From Sphingomicrobium clamense (GTDB lineage: Bacteria; Pseudomonadota; Alphaproteobacteria; Sphingomonadales; Sphingomonadaceae): 64,000 nt of DNA. Shown one piece after another: positions 15,777 through 27,099 of this stretch; the first letter of the stretch is position 1, and the number at the start of each line of letters is the position of its first letter. The translations under genes and the position numbers were made by a program. The notes under the pieces are model-generated. The model had not been told where the DNA came from. It saw nothing but the letters and a program-made list of their open reading frames with translations, and ran no database searches. The DNA is taken from assembly GCF_019264355.1 (NCBI RefSeq), contig NZ_JAHVAH010000001.1, positions 356,001 to 420,000 on the forward strand, given 5' to 3'.

Positions 15777-16967
15777 ATGTCCAGCGTCTCCCCCGCACCG
15801 CCCGCCGAGCAAGCCTATCGCATCGGCGTCATGATGATGGACGTCGAGGGTAAGGATAGCGACGGGTTTCGAGCGCTGGTCGAGCAGGCCGTCGCCAGCC
15901 TGTCGCGCGAGTTGGAGCGCGAGCATCGGCTGGCGGTGGACGTGATGACCTTCGTCGGCCCGCATCTGCTCCCCGGCGCGGGTGCCTACGCACCGCTCGA
16001 TTTCTTCGAGATCGGCTTCGCCGAGAAGGCGGAGCGCAACATTCCCTTCCTCCTCATCGTCACCGAGGTCGACCTGTCCGCCTCGGGGATCAACTACACG
16101 CTCGCGCTGCCCAGCCAGTTGACCAACATGGCGATTGTCTCGACCAAGCGGCTCGACCCGCAATTTTGGGGCGAGGAGCATGACCGCGACCGCGCGGCGC
16201 AGCGGCTGGCGCGGCTGCTGCTACACAGCTTCGGGAATCTGCTGAACCTTCCCACGCGCGCCGAGCCCGAAAATCTTATGCACCGGGTCGAGACGGTCGA
16301 GGATCTCGACGCGATGCGCCAGCTCGACGAGGCGCAGTGGCAGCGTTTGTCGGCGGTTCTGCCGCGCGAGGCGCACGAGCGACGCACGCGCAGCGGGCGG
16401 GTCGGCTTCGTGCTCTCGACGCTCGTCCGCGACATGCCCGAGATCATGCGCGCGGTGGGGCGGGCCAACCCGTTCCGCCTGCTCCTCAAGCTCCCCACCA
16501 TGATCGCCGCCGCATTATCGGTGATCATCGTGCTCCTGTTCAGCGCGGAGACGTGGGACGTCGCCGCCGCGGTCAGCCTGCCGCAGGTCACGCTTTTCTC
16601 GATCGTCAGCATCGTCGCCGCGCTCTACCTCCTCTATCGCGCCTTCGCGCTCGATGCAGTGCTGGGGCGCGACCGGGTGCTCACCGAAACCAGCGTCGTT
16701 ACCGTGACCGCGACGCTGCTCAGCCTGCTCGCGACGCTCCTGATCCTGTTCGTCGGCTTCGGGCTGCTCATGTATGGCGCGATCGTCACCATCTTCCCGC
16801 GCCCGCTGATGGAAAGCTGGGTCAGCACGGGGGGCGCGACCACGACGCTCGACCATGCCAAGCTCTCGCTGTTCCTTGCCGCGATGGGCGTGCTTGCAGG
16901 CTCGCTCGGCGGGCGCAGCGACAGCCGCGACGTGGTTCGCGGCGTGCTGTTCGTCGACGACCGATAG
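15777..16967 (+). CDS. Membrane protein with degenerate archaemetzincin-like N-terminal domain
   Basis: A ~396-residue protein; an in-frame GTG at 15771 adds two residues. Residues ~15–185 align by eye with the archaemetzincin pattern: the strand IPFLLIVTEVDLSASGINYT, the block LTNMAIVSTKRLDPQFWGEE, then LLHSFGNLLNL in the place of HExxHxxGxxH. In the archaemetzincin motif the first His is kept, but Glu, the second His, the Gly, the third His and the Cys ligands are replaced (S, N, N, T, R, N). The Met at motif position 19 (NLM) is kept. Residues ~230–385 hold about four transmembrane helices. It is probably a catalytically dead, membrane-tethered pseudoprotease with a regulatory or binding role. 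The DUF3253 gene begins directly after its stop. Confidence 0.7.
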   Translation: MSSVSPAPPAEQAYRIGVMMMDVEGKDSDGFRALVEQAVASLSRELEREHRLAVDVMTFVGPHLLPGAGAYAPLDFFEIGFAEKAERNIPFLLIVTEVDLSASGINYTLALPSQLTNMAIVSTKRLDPQFWGEEHDRDRAAQRLARLLLHSFGNLLNLPTRAEPENLMHRVETVEDLDAMRQLDEAQWQRLSAVLPREAHERRTRSGRVGFVLSTLVRDMPEIMRAVGRANPFRLLLKLPTMIAAALSVIIVLLFSAETWDVAAAVSLPQVTLFSIVSIVAALYLLYRAFALDAVLGRDRVLTETSVVTVTATLLSLLATLLILFVGFGLLMYGAIVTIFPRPLMESWVSTGGATTTLDHAKLSLFLAAMGVLAGSLGGRSDSRDVVRGVLFVDDR

Positions 16968-17219
16968 ATGGACGCGCGCGAGGCGATCCTGACGCTGGTT
17001 GCAGCGCGCGATCCCGACAAGACGATCTGCCCCTCAGAGGCCGCCCGCCTGCTAGCGGATGACGCAGGACGCGCCGACGACTGGCGCGAGTGGATGGAGC
17101 CGGTGCACGCGGCCGCCCGCGCGTTGGTGGCCGAAGGCCGGCTCGAATACCGCCAGCAGGGCGAACAAGTCGCCGCACCCGACGGCGCTTACCGGCTGGG
17201 GCGCCGCCCGCGCAACTAG
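16968..17219 (+). CDS. DUF3253 small winged-helix-like protein
   Basis: An 83-residue protein whose ATG directly follows the TAG of the preceding gene with no gap, so translation is probably coupled. The motif PDKTICPSEAARLLADD, then WREWMEPVHAAARALVAEGRLEYRQQGE and a C-terminal YRLGRRP, matches the DUF3253 family, which is predicted to form a winged helix. The family is widespread in proteobacteria and has no established function. Its coupling to the archaemetzincin-like membrane protein is the only functional clue here. Confidence 0.75.
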   Translation: MDAREAILTLVAARDPDKTICPSEAARLLADDAGRADDWREWMEPVHAAARALVAEGRLEYRQQGEQVAAPDGAYRLGRRPRN

Positions 17220-17257
17220 CTTGCGCGCTTCAGCGTATTAGTGTAGCAATACACGCC

Positions 17258-17929
17258 ATGAGCAAGATCATGATGCTGGCCGCGATGGCTGCTGCAGCCG
17301 CTTCCCCCGCTTCGGCGCAGGAAGTCCAGTCCACCCCTGCGCACTCGGTCGAGGGTAATGCGATCGACATCGGCGATCTCGGCGTGACGCTCTCGGTGCC
17401 CGAAGATGCGGTTTATCTGGGGGCGAAGCGCTGGGCGCTTCATGGCGTGGCGGACGCCGAGCTGCATGCCTGGGTGCAGGCCGACGAGGGCGGGCTGGTC
17501 GAGCAATTCTGGTGGGTGCAGTTCGAGGAATATCTGCCCCACGTGCCCGACGCGCACTACCAGTATGACGAGACCGAGCCGACGAGCGTGGAGCTGGGCG
17601 GGCTGACATTCTGGACGCGGCCGATGTTCGGCGAAGGCAACCCGCGCCAGCTGCGCGAGGGCAGCGACAGCGAAGCGTTTCGCGGGCTGGTTGCCGAGGC
17701 CGGCTACCGCATGCCCATGTGGCTGGCGATGGTCCGCATGGTCCACCTGCCCACCGAAGACCGCCGCAAGGAACTGATGCTGATCCACGGCGCCAACCTC
17801 GACGGCGTCGGCATGACGATGGCCGAGGCCTACCAGGCGGAGAAGCCGGGCGTGACGTGGGAGGAGCTATATGGGCCGATGGTGGAGCGGGCCCCGACCG
17901 CCTTCACGGTCGAGAGCGCCGAGGACTAA
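17258..17929 (+). CDS. Exported protein of unknown function (223 aa)
   Basis: The ATG at 17258 gives a Sec signal peptide (MSKIMMLAAMAAAAASPASA, cleavage before QEV). The mature ~203 residues are rich in Trp, Glu and Asp (for example ELHAWVQADEGGLVEQFWWVQFEEYLPHV, seen in parts) and have no Cys and no transmembrane segment. No family is recognised. The composition and predicted strands suggest a periplasmic globular domain. An in-frame upstream extension to 17090 lies inside the DUF3253 gene and is rejected. Downstream lies ~110 bp before the AT-richer Fic islet. Confidence 0.65.
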   Translation: MSKIMMLAAMAAAAASPASAQEVQSTPAHSVEGNAIDIGDLGVTLSVPEDAVYLGAKRWALHGVADAELHAWVQADEGGLVEQFWWVQFEEYLPHVPDAHYQYDETEPTSVELGGLTFWTRPMFGEGNPRQLREGSDSEAFRGLVAEAGYRMPMWLAMVRMVHLPTEDRRKELMLIHGANLDGVGMTMAEAYQAEKPGVTWEELYGPMVERAPTAFTVESAED

Positions 17930-18039
17930 CGGTAGCGGAGCGCAGCGAGCACGCCCGACGGGGTCAGGCCGACCTTGAACCGATTCGCGACCGATTAAAG
18001 CTTATCATCCCCCGAATTCCACAAGACATTCGATTCCGA

Positions 18040-18441
18040 CTAGCGGAAAGCTAGTCGTTCGAGAGGCTCATAGTATTTCGCTAACAAGTTATTCAAAGGA
18101 TCTTCTCCTTTGAAGAAAGCTCCCGAATCGCAACCGTTGAGCAAGTCGAGACCTGTTTCTGTACGAACGTACTTGATCACTGGCTTTGCAACTTGCTTAG
18201 ACATGCCGTGACAACCGATGTTGCACACACGCCTCCCACTTTCAGCTTCGACAACATCGATTGTATTATGGTGCGGATTGTCCAGCTTGAATCCAAATCG
18301 CTTCAGTATCGTGTCCAGTTCTCGGTAAGTCACGATATAATCTTTTCGATCTGACTGCCTCGTAGTCGCTCGAATATAATGAGCGATATACATTACGTCT
18401 GCATCTTCGTGGCCTTCAAAGCTTCGCTTAAACTTCTCCAT
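18040..18441 (-). CDS. C-terminal domain of a Fic/Doc-type protein, now a separate frame (or pseudogene part)
   Basis: A 133-residue frame in an AT-richer segment. It begins 15 bp after the Fic stop in the same reading phase, separated by two TAA codons. The sequence DADVMYIAHYIRATTR, VTYRELDTILKRFGF, NHNTIDVVEAESGRRV and KQVAKPVIKYVRTETGL resembles a small dsRBD-like (HicA-like) fold. From memory, this module often follows the Fic domain in a single protein of about 280–300 residues. No Shine-Dalgarno precedes the ATG at 18441. It may be the remnant of a split gene or a functional second product. The phase relation is read directly from the sequence; the ancestral fusion is inference. Confidence 0.55.
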   Translation of the reverse strand: MEKFKRSFEGHEDADVMYIAHYIRATTRQSDRKDYIVTYRELDTILKRFGFKLDNPHHNTIDVVEAESGRRVCNIGCHGMSKQVAKPVIKYVRTETGLDLLNGCDSGAFFKGEDPLNNLLAKYYEPLERLAFR

Positions 18442-18456
18442 CTTGCGGAATTACTT

Positions 18457-18873
18457 TTACGCGACAGTAACTGTGAAGTCCTCGAATTGGCGCTCAGTGA
18501 CCTTTATGGTAAGCTTATTTTTGTTAAGAAGAAGAAGTGCCGATAGAAACGCAGTTCGTTTGTTTGCATCATGGAATGGGTGATTTAGAATGATACCATA
18601 GAGTAGTGTCGCTACTATTTCTTCTGGACGGTTCCATTTATCTAGCCCGCCAAAAGATACGTGTTGTCTTCCAAGGGCTGATAGCAGCAAATCTAGCGAC
18701 TTTGGCCCTATGCCCCCTAGGCCGCTCTGGCGCCCGTAGAACATGTCGACCAAAACGAAATGTACTCGTAGAACGTCTTCGTAACTTAGACCGTCACCTG
18801 CATAATCAGCCGGAAGCTTTTCCCTCCAGCGTTGGAATTCCTCTTCTACTCGCTCATGCCTGAAAACGCCCAT
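18457..18873 (-). CDS. Doc-type Fic domain protein, likely truncated
   Basis: A 138-residue protein from the ATG at 18873; a GTG at 18885 is an alternative start. Near its end it has the Doc-like Fic motif HPFHDANKRTA (His98, Lys105, Arg106), preceded by the helix ATLLYGIILN. Classical AMPylating Fic has HPFxxGNGR; the DANKR variant is that of Doc kinase, which phosphorylates EF-Tu. No Phd-type antitoxin lies upstream. The frame ends in TAA just after FEDFTVTVA, where homologous proteins seem to continue into the next frame. Codon and base use are clearly more AT-rich than the neighbours, which suggests horizontal acquisition. Confidence 0.7.
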   Translation of the reverse strand: MGVFRHERVEEEFQRWREKLPADYAGDGLSYEDVLRVHFVLVDMFYGRQSGLGGIGPKSLDLLLSALGRQHVSFGGLDKWNRPEEIVATLLYGIILNHPFHDANKRTAFLSALLLLNKNKLTIKVTERQFEDFTVTVA

Positions 18874-18913
18874 TGAAACTTTCACTTCTCACTAGAAAAC
18901 TCCATTCTTATTC

Positions 18914-21197
<2,284 letters not shown>

Positions 21198-21239
21198 ATG
21201 CACTTCGCTCCTACTTGCCTTGGGCGCACGGGGGAGCGG

Positions 21240-21360
21240 GCATCGCTCCACTCCCTACGGCCTTGCGGCATCAGGTTCGACGGGTCGGACGCTGCCATGC
21301 GCCCCTCTCAGGCGTTTTTTGCCTGCCTTTGAAAAATCTCGGCAGGGGCGCCTCCCCGGG
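21240..21360 (-). promoter_or_regulatory. TPP riboswitch (THI element)
   Basis: On the minus strand the conserved blocks occur in order. CTGAGA reads at 21311–21306, ACCCGTCGAACCTGAT at about 21286–21270, and GTAGGGAG at 21258–21251. A P3 stem (CCTGCC/GGCAGG) lies upstream of CTGAGA. This is the thiamine-pyrophosphate aptamer, and it sits ~45 nt before the ATG of the small membrane gene. TPP binding would repress the operon by hiding the ribosome-binding site or ending transcription. The mechanism is not resolved here. Confidence 0.88.
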
Positions 21361-21405
21361 GAAGCCCCCGCTTTAGGCGGTCGAAGCGCTCTCGCCAAGG
21401 GGGCG

Positions 21406-22230
21406 TCAGTGCGCGTGGGTGTCGGGGATGTCGCGCGTCTCGCCCAGGATCGAGAAAAAGTCCTCGCCACTGGCGCGCAGCTCGGCGGGGACGTCGGTGG
21501 GAACGTGGATCCCAACGACATGCTCGGCATTGAGGCGGCCCTCGATCATCGCTCGCCCGCCCTCGTCGAGCAGCATCCAGTAGGGGACGAAGGCAATGCC
21601 GGTCCGGTCCGACGCGAGCGTTTCGGCGTGCGGCTCGTAGAGCTGGTCGTCGTGCGAAGCGTCGCCAAGGTGCATGACCCGCGCGCTCTCGGTCACGTCG
21701 ATGCGATAAACATAATGTTGCAGGTCGCGGTGGCGCGCCGGCCATCCGGCATGAGGCACGCCGAGCGCCTGAACGCGTGTTTCGCCCAGCGCATAGGTCG
21801 CCATCTCCCCGAAGCCCGCGTCGATCCCCTCGACCCGGGCTTCGAACGCGTCCTGCCAGTTCGCATCGGCGCGCATCGCCGCGACCGCCTGTGCAGGGAC
21901 GAACAGCCGCACGTAGGGCTGCGCGGCCAGCCTCGCGACCAGTCCGCTAGGCGAGAAATGGTCGCCATGCGCATGGGTGACGAAGACCGCGTCGACCCCG
22001 TCATAGGGCGCGTTGCCGTTGGCGATCGCCTTGGACAGCGCCTCGGGCACCTCGTGATACATCTCGAAATGATTGTCGTAGATCGGGTCGAACAGGATCT
22101 TGCGGCCGTCGGCTTCCACGATCACGCCCTCGTTGCGAATGGCGGTCGCCTTGCCTGGTTCGGGATCGTGCGCGGGGGCGGGCTGGGCCGAGCAGGCGGC
22201 AAGGGCGAACAAAGCGAGCAAGCGGGTCAT
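21406..22230 (-). CDS. MBL-fold metallo-hydrolase lipoprotein
   Basis: A 274-residue protein. The ATG at 22230 follows AAGGAG and opens a short lipoprotein signal with the lipobox ALAAC (Cys13). The metallo-beta-lactamase motif VTHAHGDHF supplies His86, His88, Asp90 and His91, with later metal ligands in PHAGW and HLGDASHD. This looks like the UlaG/L-ascorbate-6-P lactonase-like branch of the superfamily, but lipid-anchored in the periplasm. The substrate is unknown. It is divergent from the S9 peptidase gene. Confidence 0.8.
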   Translation of the reverse strand: MTRLLALFALAACSAQPAPAHDPEPGKATAIRNEGVIVEADGRKILFDPIYDNHFEMYHEVPEALSKAIANGNAPYDGVDAVFVTHAHGDHFSPSGLVARLAAQPYVRLFVPAQAVAAMRADANWQDAFEARVEGIDAGFGEMATYALGETRVQALGVPHAGWPARHRDLQHYVYRIDVTESARVMHLGDASHDDQLYEPHAETLASDRTGIAFVPYWMLLDEGGRAMIEGRLNAEHVVGIHVPTDVPAELRASGEDFFSILGETRDIPDTHAH

Positions 22231-22383
22231 GGTCGGGCTCCTTCTGGTCCGATGCGCGAGCGACAGGTTGCGTTCACGGCTCGCGTAGAACAAAGTCGCG
22301 TTCGACGAACCGGTGCGGTCCTGCGTCGGGGAACCCCTTCTTCGTGCCATGAATTGGCTGCAAGACCAAACAGGAGAGTAGCT

Positions 22384-24423
22384 TTGTTCAAGTCGTTCGT
22401 ATCCGCTTCCGCACTATCCGCCCTCACCATCGCCACCCCCGCCCTCGCCGATCCGCTGACCAGCGAAGACCTGTTCCGCATCAAGAGCGTCGGATCGGTC
22501 GCCGTGTCGCCCGATGGATCGCGCGTCGCCTATCAGGTGGGCGGACGCCCCAACATCATCGAGGGCGAAGAGAATGGCGGCTACGAATCGCAGCTGATGA
22601 TCGGGACGGGGCCCAACCAGGCCGCCTCCTACCTGCCCGAAGGCATGAGCGTTTCGGACATCAAGTTCTCGCCCGACGGGCGCTGGGTCAGCTTCCTGCA
22701 CAAGGGCGAGGATGACGAGGAGCGCTCGGTCTATGCCGTCCCCGTTTATGGCGGCTCCTATCGCAAGGTCGCGCAGAGCCCCGATGCCGGCGTGATCGCG
22801 CATGCCTGGTCGCCTGACGGACAGACCATCTACATGCTTGCCGGCGCCGCCGGCGATGATGCGCGCGACAAGGAGAAGAAGAAGGGCTTCGACGCGATCG
22901 TCTACGAGGAAGAAGCGCAGCTGCGCCGCATGTTCCGCTCGCGGCTCGGCGACCTCGACAATGACGTGGACGCGACCGCGATCGCGATCCCCGGCTATGT
23001 CACCGAGTTCTCGGTCTCGCCCGACGGCAGCTATGCCGTGGTCGGTTCGCAGCCCACGCCGCAGATTGACGACACCTACACCTCGAAGCGCTTCCACATT
23101 GTAGACCTAGCCAGTGCCGACGTCCGCGCGGTGGTCGAAACGCCGGGTAAGGTCGGCGATGCGGAGATTTCGCCCGACGGTCGCACGATGAGCCTGATCG
23201 CGGGTGTCGACATGAACGACCCCGCCGCGACCACGCTGCACCTAGTCGACACCGCGACCGGCGAGTTCCGCGCGCTCAACGCGGGCGCGGCCGAAGCCGC
23301 GACCGACGCCGAATGGCTCGACGACGGCAAGCTCGCCGCGATCATCCACGTCGGGGCGCAGAGCCTGCTGCGCGTCTACAATGCCGACGGCAGCGTCGAT
23401 CATCAGCACGATCCGGGCGCGCTGATCCTGCGCTCGATCGAGGCCGATGGCGGGACCGTTACGGTCACTGCCGACGCGCCGAGCCACCCGGCCGAACTGT
23501 TCCGCGTGACCCCCGACGGCTTCACCCGCTGGACCGACAGCAATCCGTGGCTGGCGAATATCGATCTCGGCAAGCAGGAGACGATCAAATATACCGCACG
23601 CGACGGGCAGGTGATCGAGGGCATTCTCGTCCATCCGGTCGGCGGCATTCCCGAGGGCGGCGCACCGCTGATCCTCGACGTTCATGGCGGCCCCGAAGCG
23701 CATGACAGCAATGGCTGGACGACCAACTATGGCGGTCCGGGCCACATCGCGGCGGGCAAGGGCTATGCCGTGTTCCAGCCCAATTATCGCGGTTCGACCG
23801 CTTATGGCACGGCCTTCTCGAAGCAGCATCAGAACGACTATGCCGGCAAGGAATTCAACGACTTGGTCGATGCCAAGCGCGCGCTTGTCGAGATGGGCGT
23901 CGCCGATCCCGACCGCGTCGGCGTCACGGGCGGCAGCTATGGCGGCTACGCCACGGCCTGGTCGTCGACCGCGTTGTCGGAAGAGTTCGCCGCGGGCGTG
24001 ATGTTCGTCGGGATTTCGAACCAGATCTCGAAGTTCGGGACGACCGACATTCCCTACGAGATGTACAACGTCCACTCGCGCAAATGGCCGTGGGAAGACT
24101 GGCAGGCCATGCTCGACGCCAGCCCGATCACGCATGTCGGGAAAGCGGAGACGCCGATCCTGATCATGCATGGCGAGGAGGACACGCGCGTCAGCCCGTC
24201 GCAGAGCTACGAGCTGTACCGTTCGATCAAGGTGCGCAAACCCGAGACCCCGGTGCGATTGGTGCTCTACCCGGGCGAAGGCCATGGCAACAGCAAGGCG
24301 GCCGCGCGCTACGACTACAACCTGCGCATGCTGCGCTGGTTCGACACCTACCTGAAGACGGGGGACCGCAAGGCGCCGCTGCCCGACCCCCGTCCCGAGC
24401 TCAAGCTGCAGGACAGCGAATAG
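22384..24423 (+). CDS. S9-family prolyl oligopeptidase-type serine peptidase, exported
   Basis: A 679-residue protein. The start is a TTG at 22384 with GGAGAG upstream, because it gives an exact signal peptide (FKSFVSASALSALTIATPALA). Longer in-frame extensions run through the MBL gene and the riboswitch. Residues ~35–410 form a WD40-like propeller (SVAVSPDGSRVAYQV, KFSPDGRWVSFL, AWSPDGQTIYML). The alpha/beta-hydrolase domain has Ser518 (TGGSYGGYA), Asp600 (GEEDTRVSP) and His634 (GEGHGNSK). It is a periplasmic DPP-IV/acylaminoacyl-peptidase-like enzyme that probably trims oligopeptides. Such enzymes are numerous in sphingomonads. Confidence 0.9.
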   Translation: MFKSFVSASALSALTIATPALADPLTSEDLFRIKSVGSVAVSPDGSRVAYQVGGRPNIIEGEENGGYESQLMIGTGPNQAASYLPEGMSVSDIKFSPDGRWVSFLHKGEDDEERSVYAVPVYGGSYRKVAQSPDAGVIAHAWSPDGQTIYMLAGAAGDDARDKEKKKGFDAIVYEEEAQLRRMFRSRLGDLDNDVDATAIAIPGYVTEFSVSPDGSYAVVGSQPTPQIDDTYTSKRFHIVDLASADVRAVVETPGKVGDAEISPDGRTMSLIAGVDMNDPAATTLHLVDTATGEFRALNAGAAEAATDAEWLDDGKLAAIIHVGAQSLLRVYNADGSVDHQHDPGALILRSIEADGGTVTVTADAPSHPAELFRVTPDGFTRWTDSNPWLANIDLGKQETIKYTARDGQVIEGILVHPVGGIPEGGAPLILDVHGGPEAHDSNGWTTNYGGPGHIAAGKGYAVFQPNYRGSTAYGTAFSKQHQNDYAGKEFNDLVDAKRALVEMGVADPDRVGVTGGSYGGYATAWSSTALSEEFAAGVMFVGISNQISKFGTTDIPYEMYNVHSRKWPWEDWQAMLDASPITHVGKAETPILIMHGEEDTRVSPSQSYELYRSIKVRKPETPVRLVLYPGEGHGNSKAAARYDYNLRMLRWFDTYLKTGDRKAPLPDPRPELKLQDSE

Positions 24424-24426
24424 GCT

Positions 24427-25140
24427 CTATCCCGCCCCGGGCACGAACATGTAGCCCGCCCCGCGCACGGTCTTGATCGCGCGCGGGTGGGCGGGGTCGA
24501 CCTCCACTTTCTTGCGCAGCCGCACGATGCGCGTGTCGATCGAGCGGTCGAACGCCTTGTCTTCCTTGCCGTGGGCGAGGTCGAGGATGCGGTCGCGCGA
24601 GAGCACCTGGCTGGGATGGCGCGCGAAGGTGGCGAGCAGGTCGAACTCCATCGCCGTGATCGGCACTTCCTTGCCCTCCGCATCGTAGAGCGCGCGGTCG
24701 TCGAGGCTAAGACGGCATTTGCCGACCGTCACTTCGCTGCCCGTCGTCGCGCTGTCCTCGTCGCCCAGTCGGCGCAACAGCGCACGGACGCGCGCGAGCA
24801 ATTCGCGCGGGTTGAAGGGCTTGGTGAGGTAGTCGTCCGCGCCGATCTCCAGCCCGACAATCTTGTCGACATCGTCGGCGTTGGCGGTGAGGAAGATGAT
24901 GCCGCAATTGCCCTTGGCGCGGAGCTGGCGGGCGATGCTGGTGCCGTCTTCGCCGGGCATATTGACGTCAAGAATGGCGAGATCGATGGGCCGCCGCGCC
25001 GCCAACGCCCAGAATTTCTCGGCATCGGTCACGGTTGACACGGCAAGGCCATGCTTCTCGAAATAGCGTTTGATGAGCCCGCCAATCTCGGGCTCATCGT
25101 CGACCGACACGATGTGGAAGCTCTTGTCGCCGGCGCTCAT
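24427..25140 (-). CDS. OmpR-family response regulator
   Basis: A 237-residue two-domain regulator. The receiver (residues 8–122) has the acidic pair VDDEPE, phospho-acceptor Asp58 in LAILDVNMPGEDG and the conserved Lys in DYLTKPFNPRELL. A winged-helix domain (residues ~135–235) ends VRLRKKVEVDP, IKTVRGAGYMF. It is encoded just after, and overlaps by 4 bp (ATGA) with, the hybrid histidine kinase, so the two very likely form a pair. The stimulus and regulon are unknown. Confidence 0.9.
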   Translation of the reverse strand: MSAGDKSFHIVSVDDEPEIGGLIKRYFEKHGLAVSTVTDAEKFWALAARRPIDLAILDVNMPGEDGTSIARQLRAKGNCGIIFLTANADDVDKIVGLEIGADDYLTKPFNPRELLARVRALLRRLGDEDSATTGSEVTVGKCRLSLDDRALYDAEGKEVPITAMEFDLLATFARHPSQVLSRDRILDLAHGKEDKAFDRSIDTRIVRLRKKVEVDPAHPRAIKTVRGAGYMFVPGAG

Positions 25141-27026
25141 ACCATCGCTTCCTGCTTGAGCTTGGCGATGAGGTTGCCGAGCGCCTCACGCGTCACCGGC
25201 TTGGCGATGTAGGGGCGACGAGCATTGTCGAGGAAGGTGACCGCGGCGGGGCTCAACGTATCGCCGGTGACAAAGCCCAGCCGCGAGATGAGGGTCGGAC
25301 GGTTCGCCTGGAGCCAGCCGTGGATCGATGCGCCGTCCATTTTGGGCATGCGCAGGTCGCACAGGAGTAGGTCGTAATCTTTGGCCTCGAGATACTCGAC
25401 CGCCTTTTCGCCGTCATGCGCCACGTCGGTGTCGAAACCTTCGCGGCGAAGCAGCCGGGCGATGGCGGCGGCGAGATCGGGCTCGTCGTCGATCACCAGC
25501 GCGCGGCCTTGCGCTTGCTCGCCGGGCTTCGTGATGGCGTCAGATCGATCGAGCGCACTGTCCTGGTCGTCCGGATTGACCGGCAGGCGGATGAGGAAGC
25601 TCGCGCCGTCACGGTCGCGCTCCAGCTCCAGCGTGCCGCCATGCGCCTCGATCACGCCTTGGCTGTAACTGAGGCCGATCCCGGTGCCGGTGCCTTCGGG
25701 CTTGGTCGTGAAGAAGGGGTCGAAGACTCGAAGCGCGACTTCGTCGGGAATGCCCGGTCCGTTATCCTCGACCCGGATGGCGACCTGATCGCCCTCGGCA
25801 AAGGTCGACACGCGGATGGTGCGCGGCGGGTTTTGCGATTGCAGCGCCTGCTGCGCGTTGATGAGCAGGTTGATGATGACCTGCTGGAGTTGATCGGCAT
25901 CGCCGTGAATACGCGGCAGACCGTCTATCAGGTCGCGCTCGACCGAGATGTCGTTGGCGCGCATCTGGTATTCGGTCAGCTCCATGACTGCCGAGATGAT
26001 CGCGTTGACGCCCAGCTTGTCGCGTTCGGCGGGTTTCTGCCGCGCCATGGCGAGGAAGGACTGGACAATGCGCGCGCAGCGCTCGGCCGCAGCGCGGATG
26101 CGGGTCGCGCCTTCCTCCATCTCGGTGCCCTCGGCATCTTCCTCGAGCAGGGTCGCTTCGCCCACGACGATCGCGAGCGGGTTGTTGAGCTCGTGGCTGA
26201 CCCCGGCGAGCAGCGACCCGAGCGCGGTCATCCGTTCGGCCTGGTTGAGCCGCTCGCGCGAGCGCGCCAATTCCTCCTCGGCGCGTTTCTGCGGCGTGAC
26301 GTCGATCTCGAACCCACCGATCATGTCGGGGTCGTCGTCGGTCTCAAGCGGGAAGCGGACCACAAGCGTCCATTCATACTCGCCCAGCGGCTCTATCTTC
26401 TCGACCACTGCCTTGGTCTTGCGAGTCGTTAGGATCTCGCGGTCATAGCCCTCAATCATCGCCGCTTCGCCGGGCGGGAGCATGTCGCGCACGGTCTTGC
26501 CGATAATCTTCTCGGGCGTGGTTTCGAAGCTGCGCGCCATTCGCTCGTTGACGAGGATATATTCGCCCTTGCCGTTCTTGACGTACATGCCGACGGGCGC
26601 GTTGCGCGTGAACGCCGCGAAGAGTTGTGCGGTCCGCTTGGCTTCACCCTCAAGCTCGGCGACCTTCGAGACATCGCGCAGGCTGACGATGGCGAAGTCG
26701 CCCGCATCGGTGGCCACCCGCCCAAGCGAGCTTTCGACGGGGACCCGGCCACCGTCGGCGCAGACGATCTCGGTGCGCACATGGCGTCCAGCAACCTGCG
26801 AGTCCTCGCCCGTCCAGAAGGATGTCCATTCGCTTTGGTAGAGTTGGCTCAGCTCGGGCGGGACGAGGAGGTCGGCGATGGTGCGACCGATCGCGGCGCT
26901 GCGTCGATGGCCGAAGCTTGCGACTGCCGCCGGATTGATGTCGACGATGCGGCCATCGCAGTCGGCCACGACGACGCAGTCGAAACTGGCTTCGAATGCC
27001 CCTCCGAGAAATGGCGCGTCGGTCAT
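25137..27026 (-). CDS. Hybrid PAS sensor histidine kinase with C-terminal receiver
   Basis: A 629-residue protein without transmembrane segments, thus cytoplasmic. Two PAS domains (residues ~10–125 and ~135–245) precede a HisKA domain with phospho-accepting His278 in [11 protein letters not shown]. The HATPase_c domain has the N box ([10 protein letters not shown]), G1 (DNGPGIP) and G2 ([13 protein letters not shown]). A receiver domain at ~508–625 carries Asp557 in [10 protein letters not shown]. The paired OmpR regulator overlaps downstream. No HPt domain is present in the window, so the role of the receiver is either internal phosphate storage or a relay to an unlinked partner. Confidence 0.9.
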   Translation of the reverse strand: MTDAPFLGGAFEASFDCVVVADCDGRIVDINPAAVASFGHRRSAAIGRTIADLLVPPELSQLYQSEWTSFWTGEDSQVAGRHVRTEIVCADGGRVPVESSLGRVATDAGDFAIVSLRDVSKVAELEGEAKRTAQLFAAFTRNAPVGMYVKNGKGEYILVNERMARSFETTPEKIIGKTVRDMLPPGEAAMIEGYDREILTTRKTKAVVEKIEPLGEYEWTLVVRFPLETDDDPDMIGGFEIDVTPQKRAEEELARSRERLNQAERMTALGSLLAGVSHELNNPLAIVVGEATLLEEDAEGTEMEEGATRIRAAAERCARIVQSFLAMARQKPAERDKLGVNAIISAVMELTEYQMRANDISVERDLIDGLPRIHGDADQLQQVIINLLINAQQALQSQNPPRTIRVSTFAEGDQVAIRVEDNGPGIPDEVALRVFDPFFTTKPEGTGTGIGLSYSQGVIEAHGGTLELERDRDGASFLIRLPVNPDDQDSALDRSDAITKPGEQAQGRALVIDDEPDLAAAIARLLRREGFDTDVAHDGEKAVEYLEAKDYDLLLCDLRMPKMDGASIHGWLQANRPTLISRLGFVTGDTLSPAAVTFLDNARRPYIAKPVTREALGNLIAKLKQEAMV

Positions 27027-27099
27027 CGCCCCCCTTTGCCACGTCAGCGCAAGCCTAGCGAGGGGATGTCACAATTGAAACACGAAAGCCGGAAGAGCC

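Noticed and set aside
15640..15798. Upstream extension of the 338-aa unknown frame
   Set aside because: It overlaps the start of the divergent gene and is Arg/Thr-rich; the ATG at 15639 follows an AGGAGA site.
18037..18057. CGACTAGC/GCTAGTCG hairpin at the end of the Fic-associated frame
   Set aside because: The stem is perfect, but no T run follows on either strand and part of it codes for the last residues, so I do not call it a terminator.
18457..18885. Classical Phd–Doc toxin-antitoxin module
   Set aside because: No Phd-like antitoxin gene lies upstream, and the downstream frame is in phase with the Fic frame, pointing to a split protein instead.
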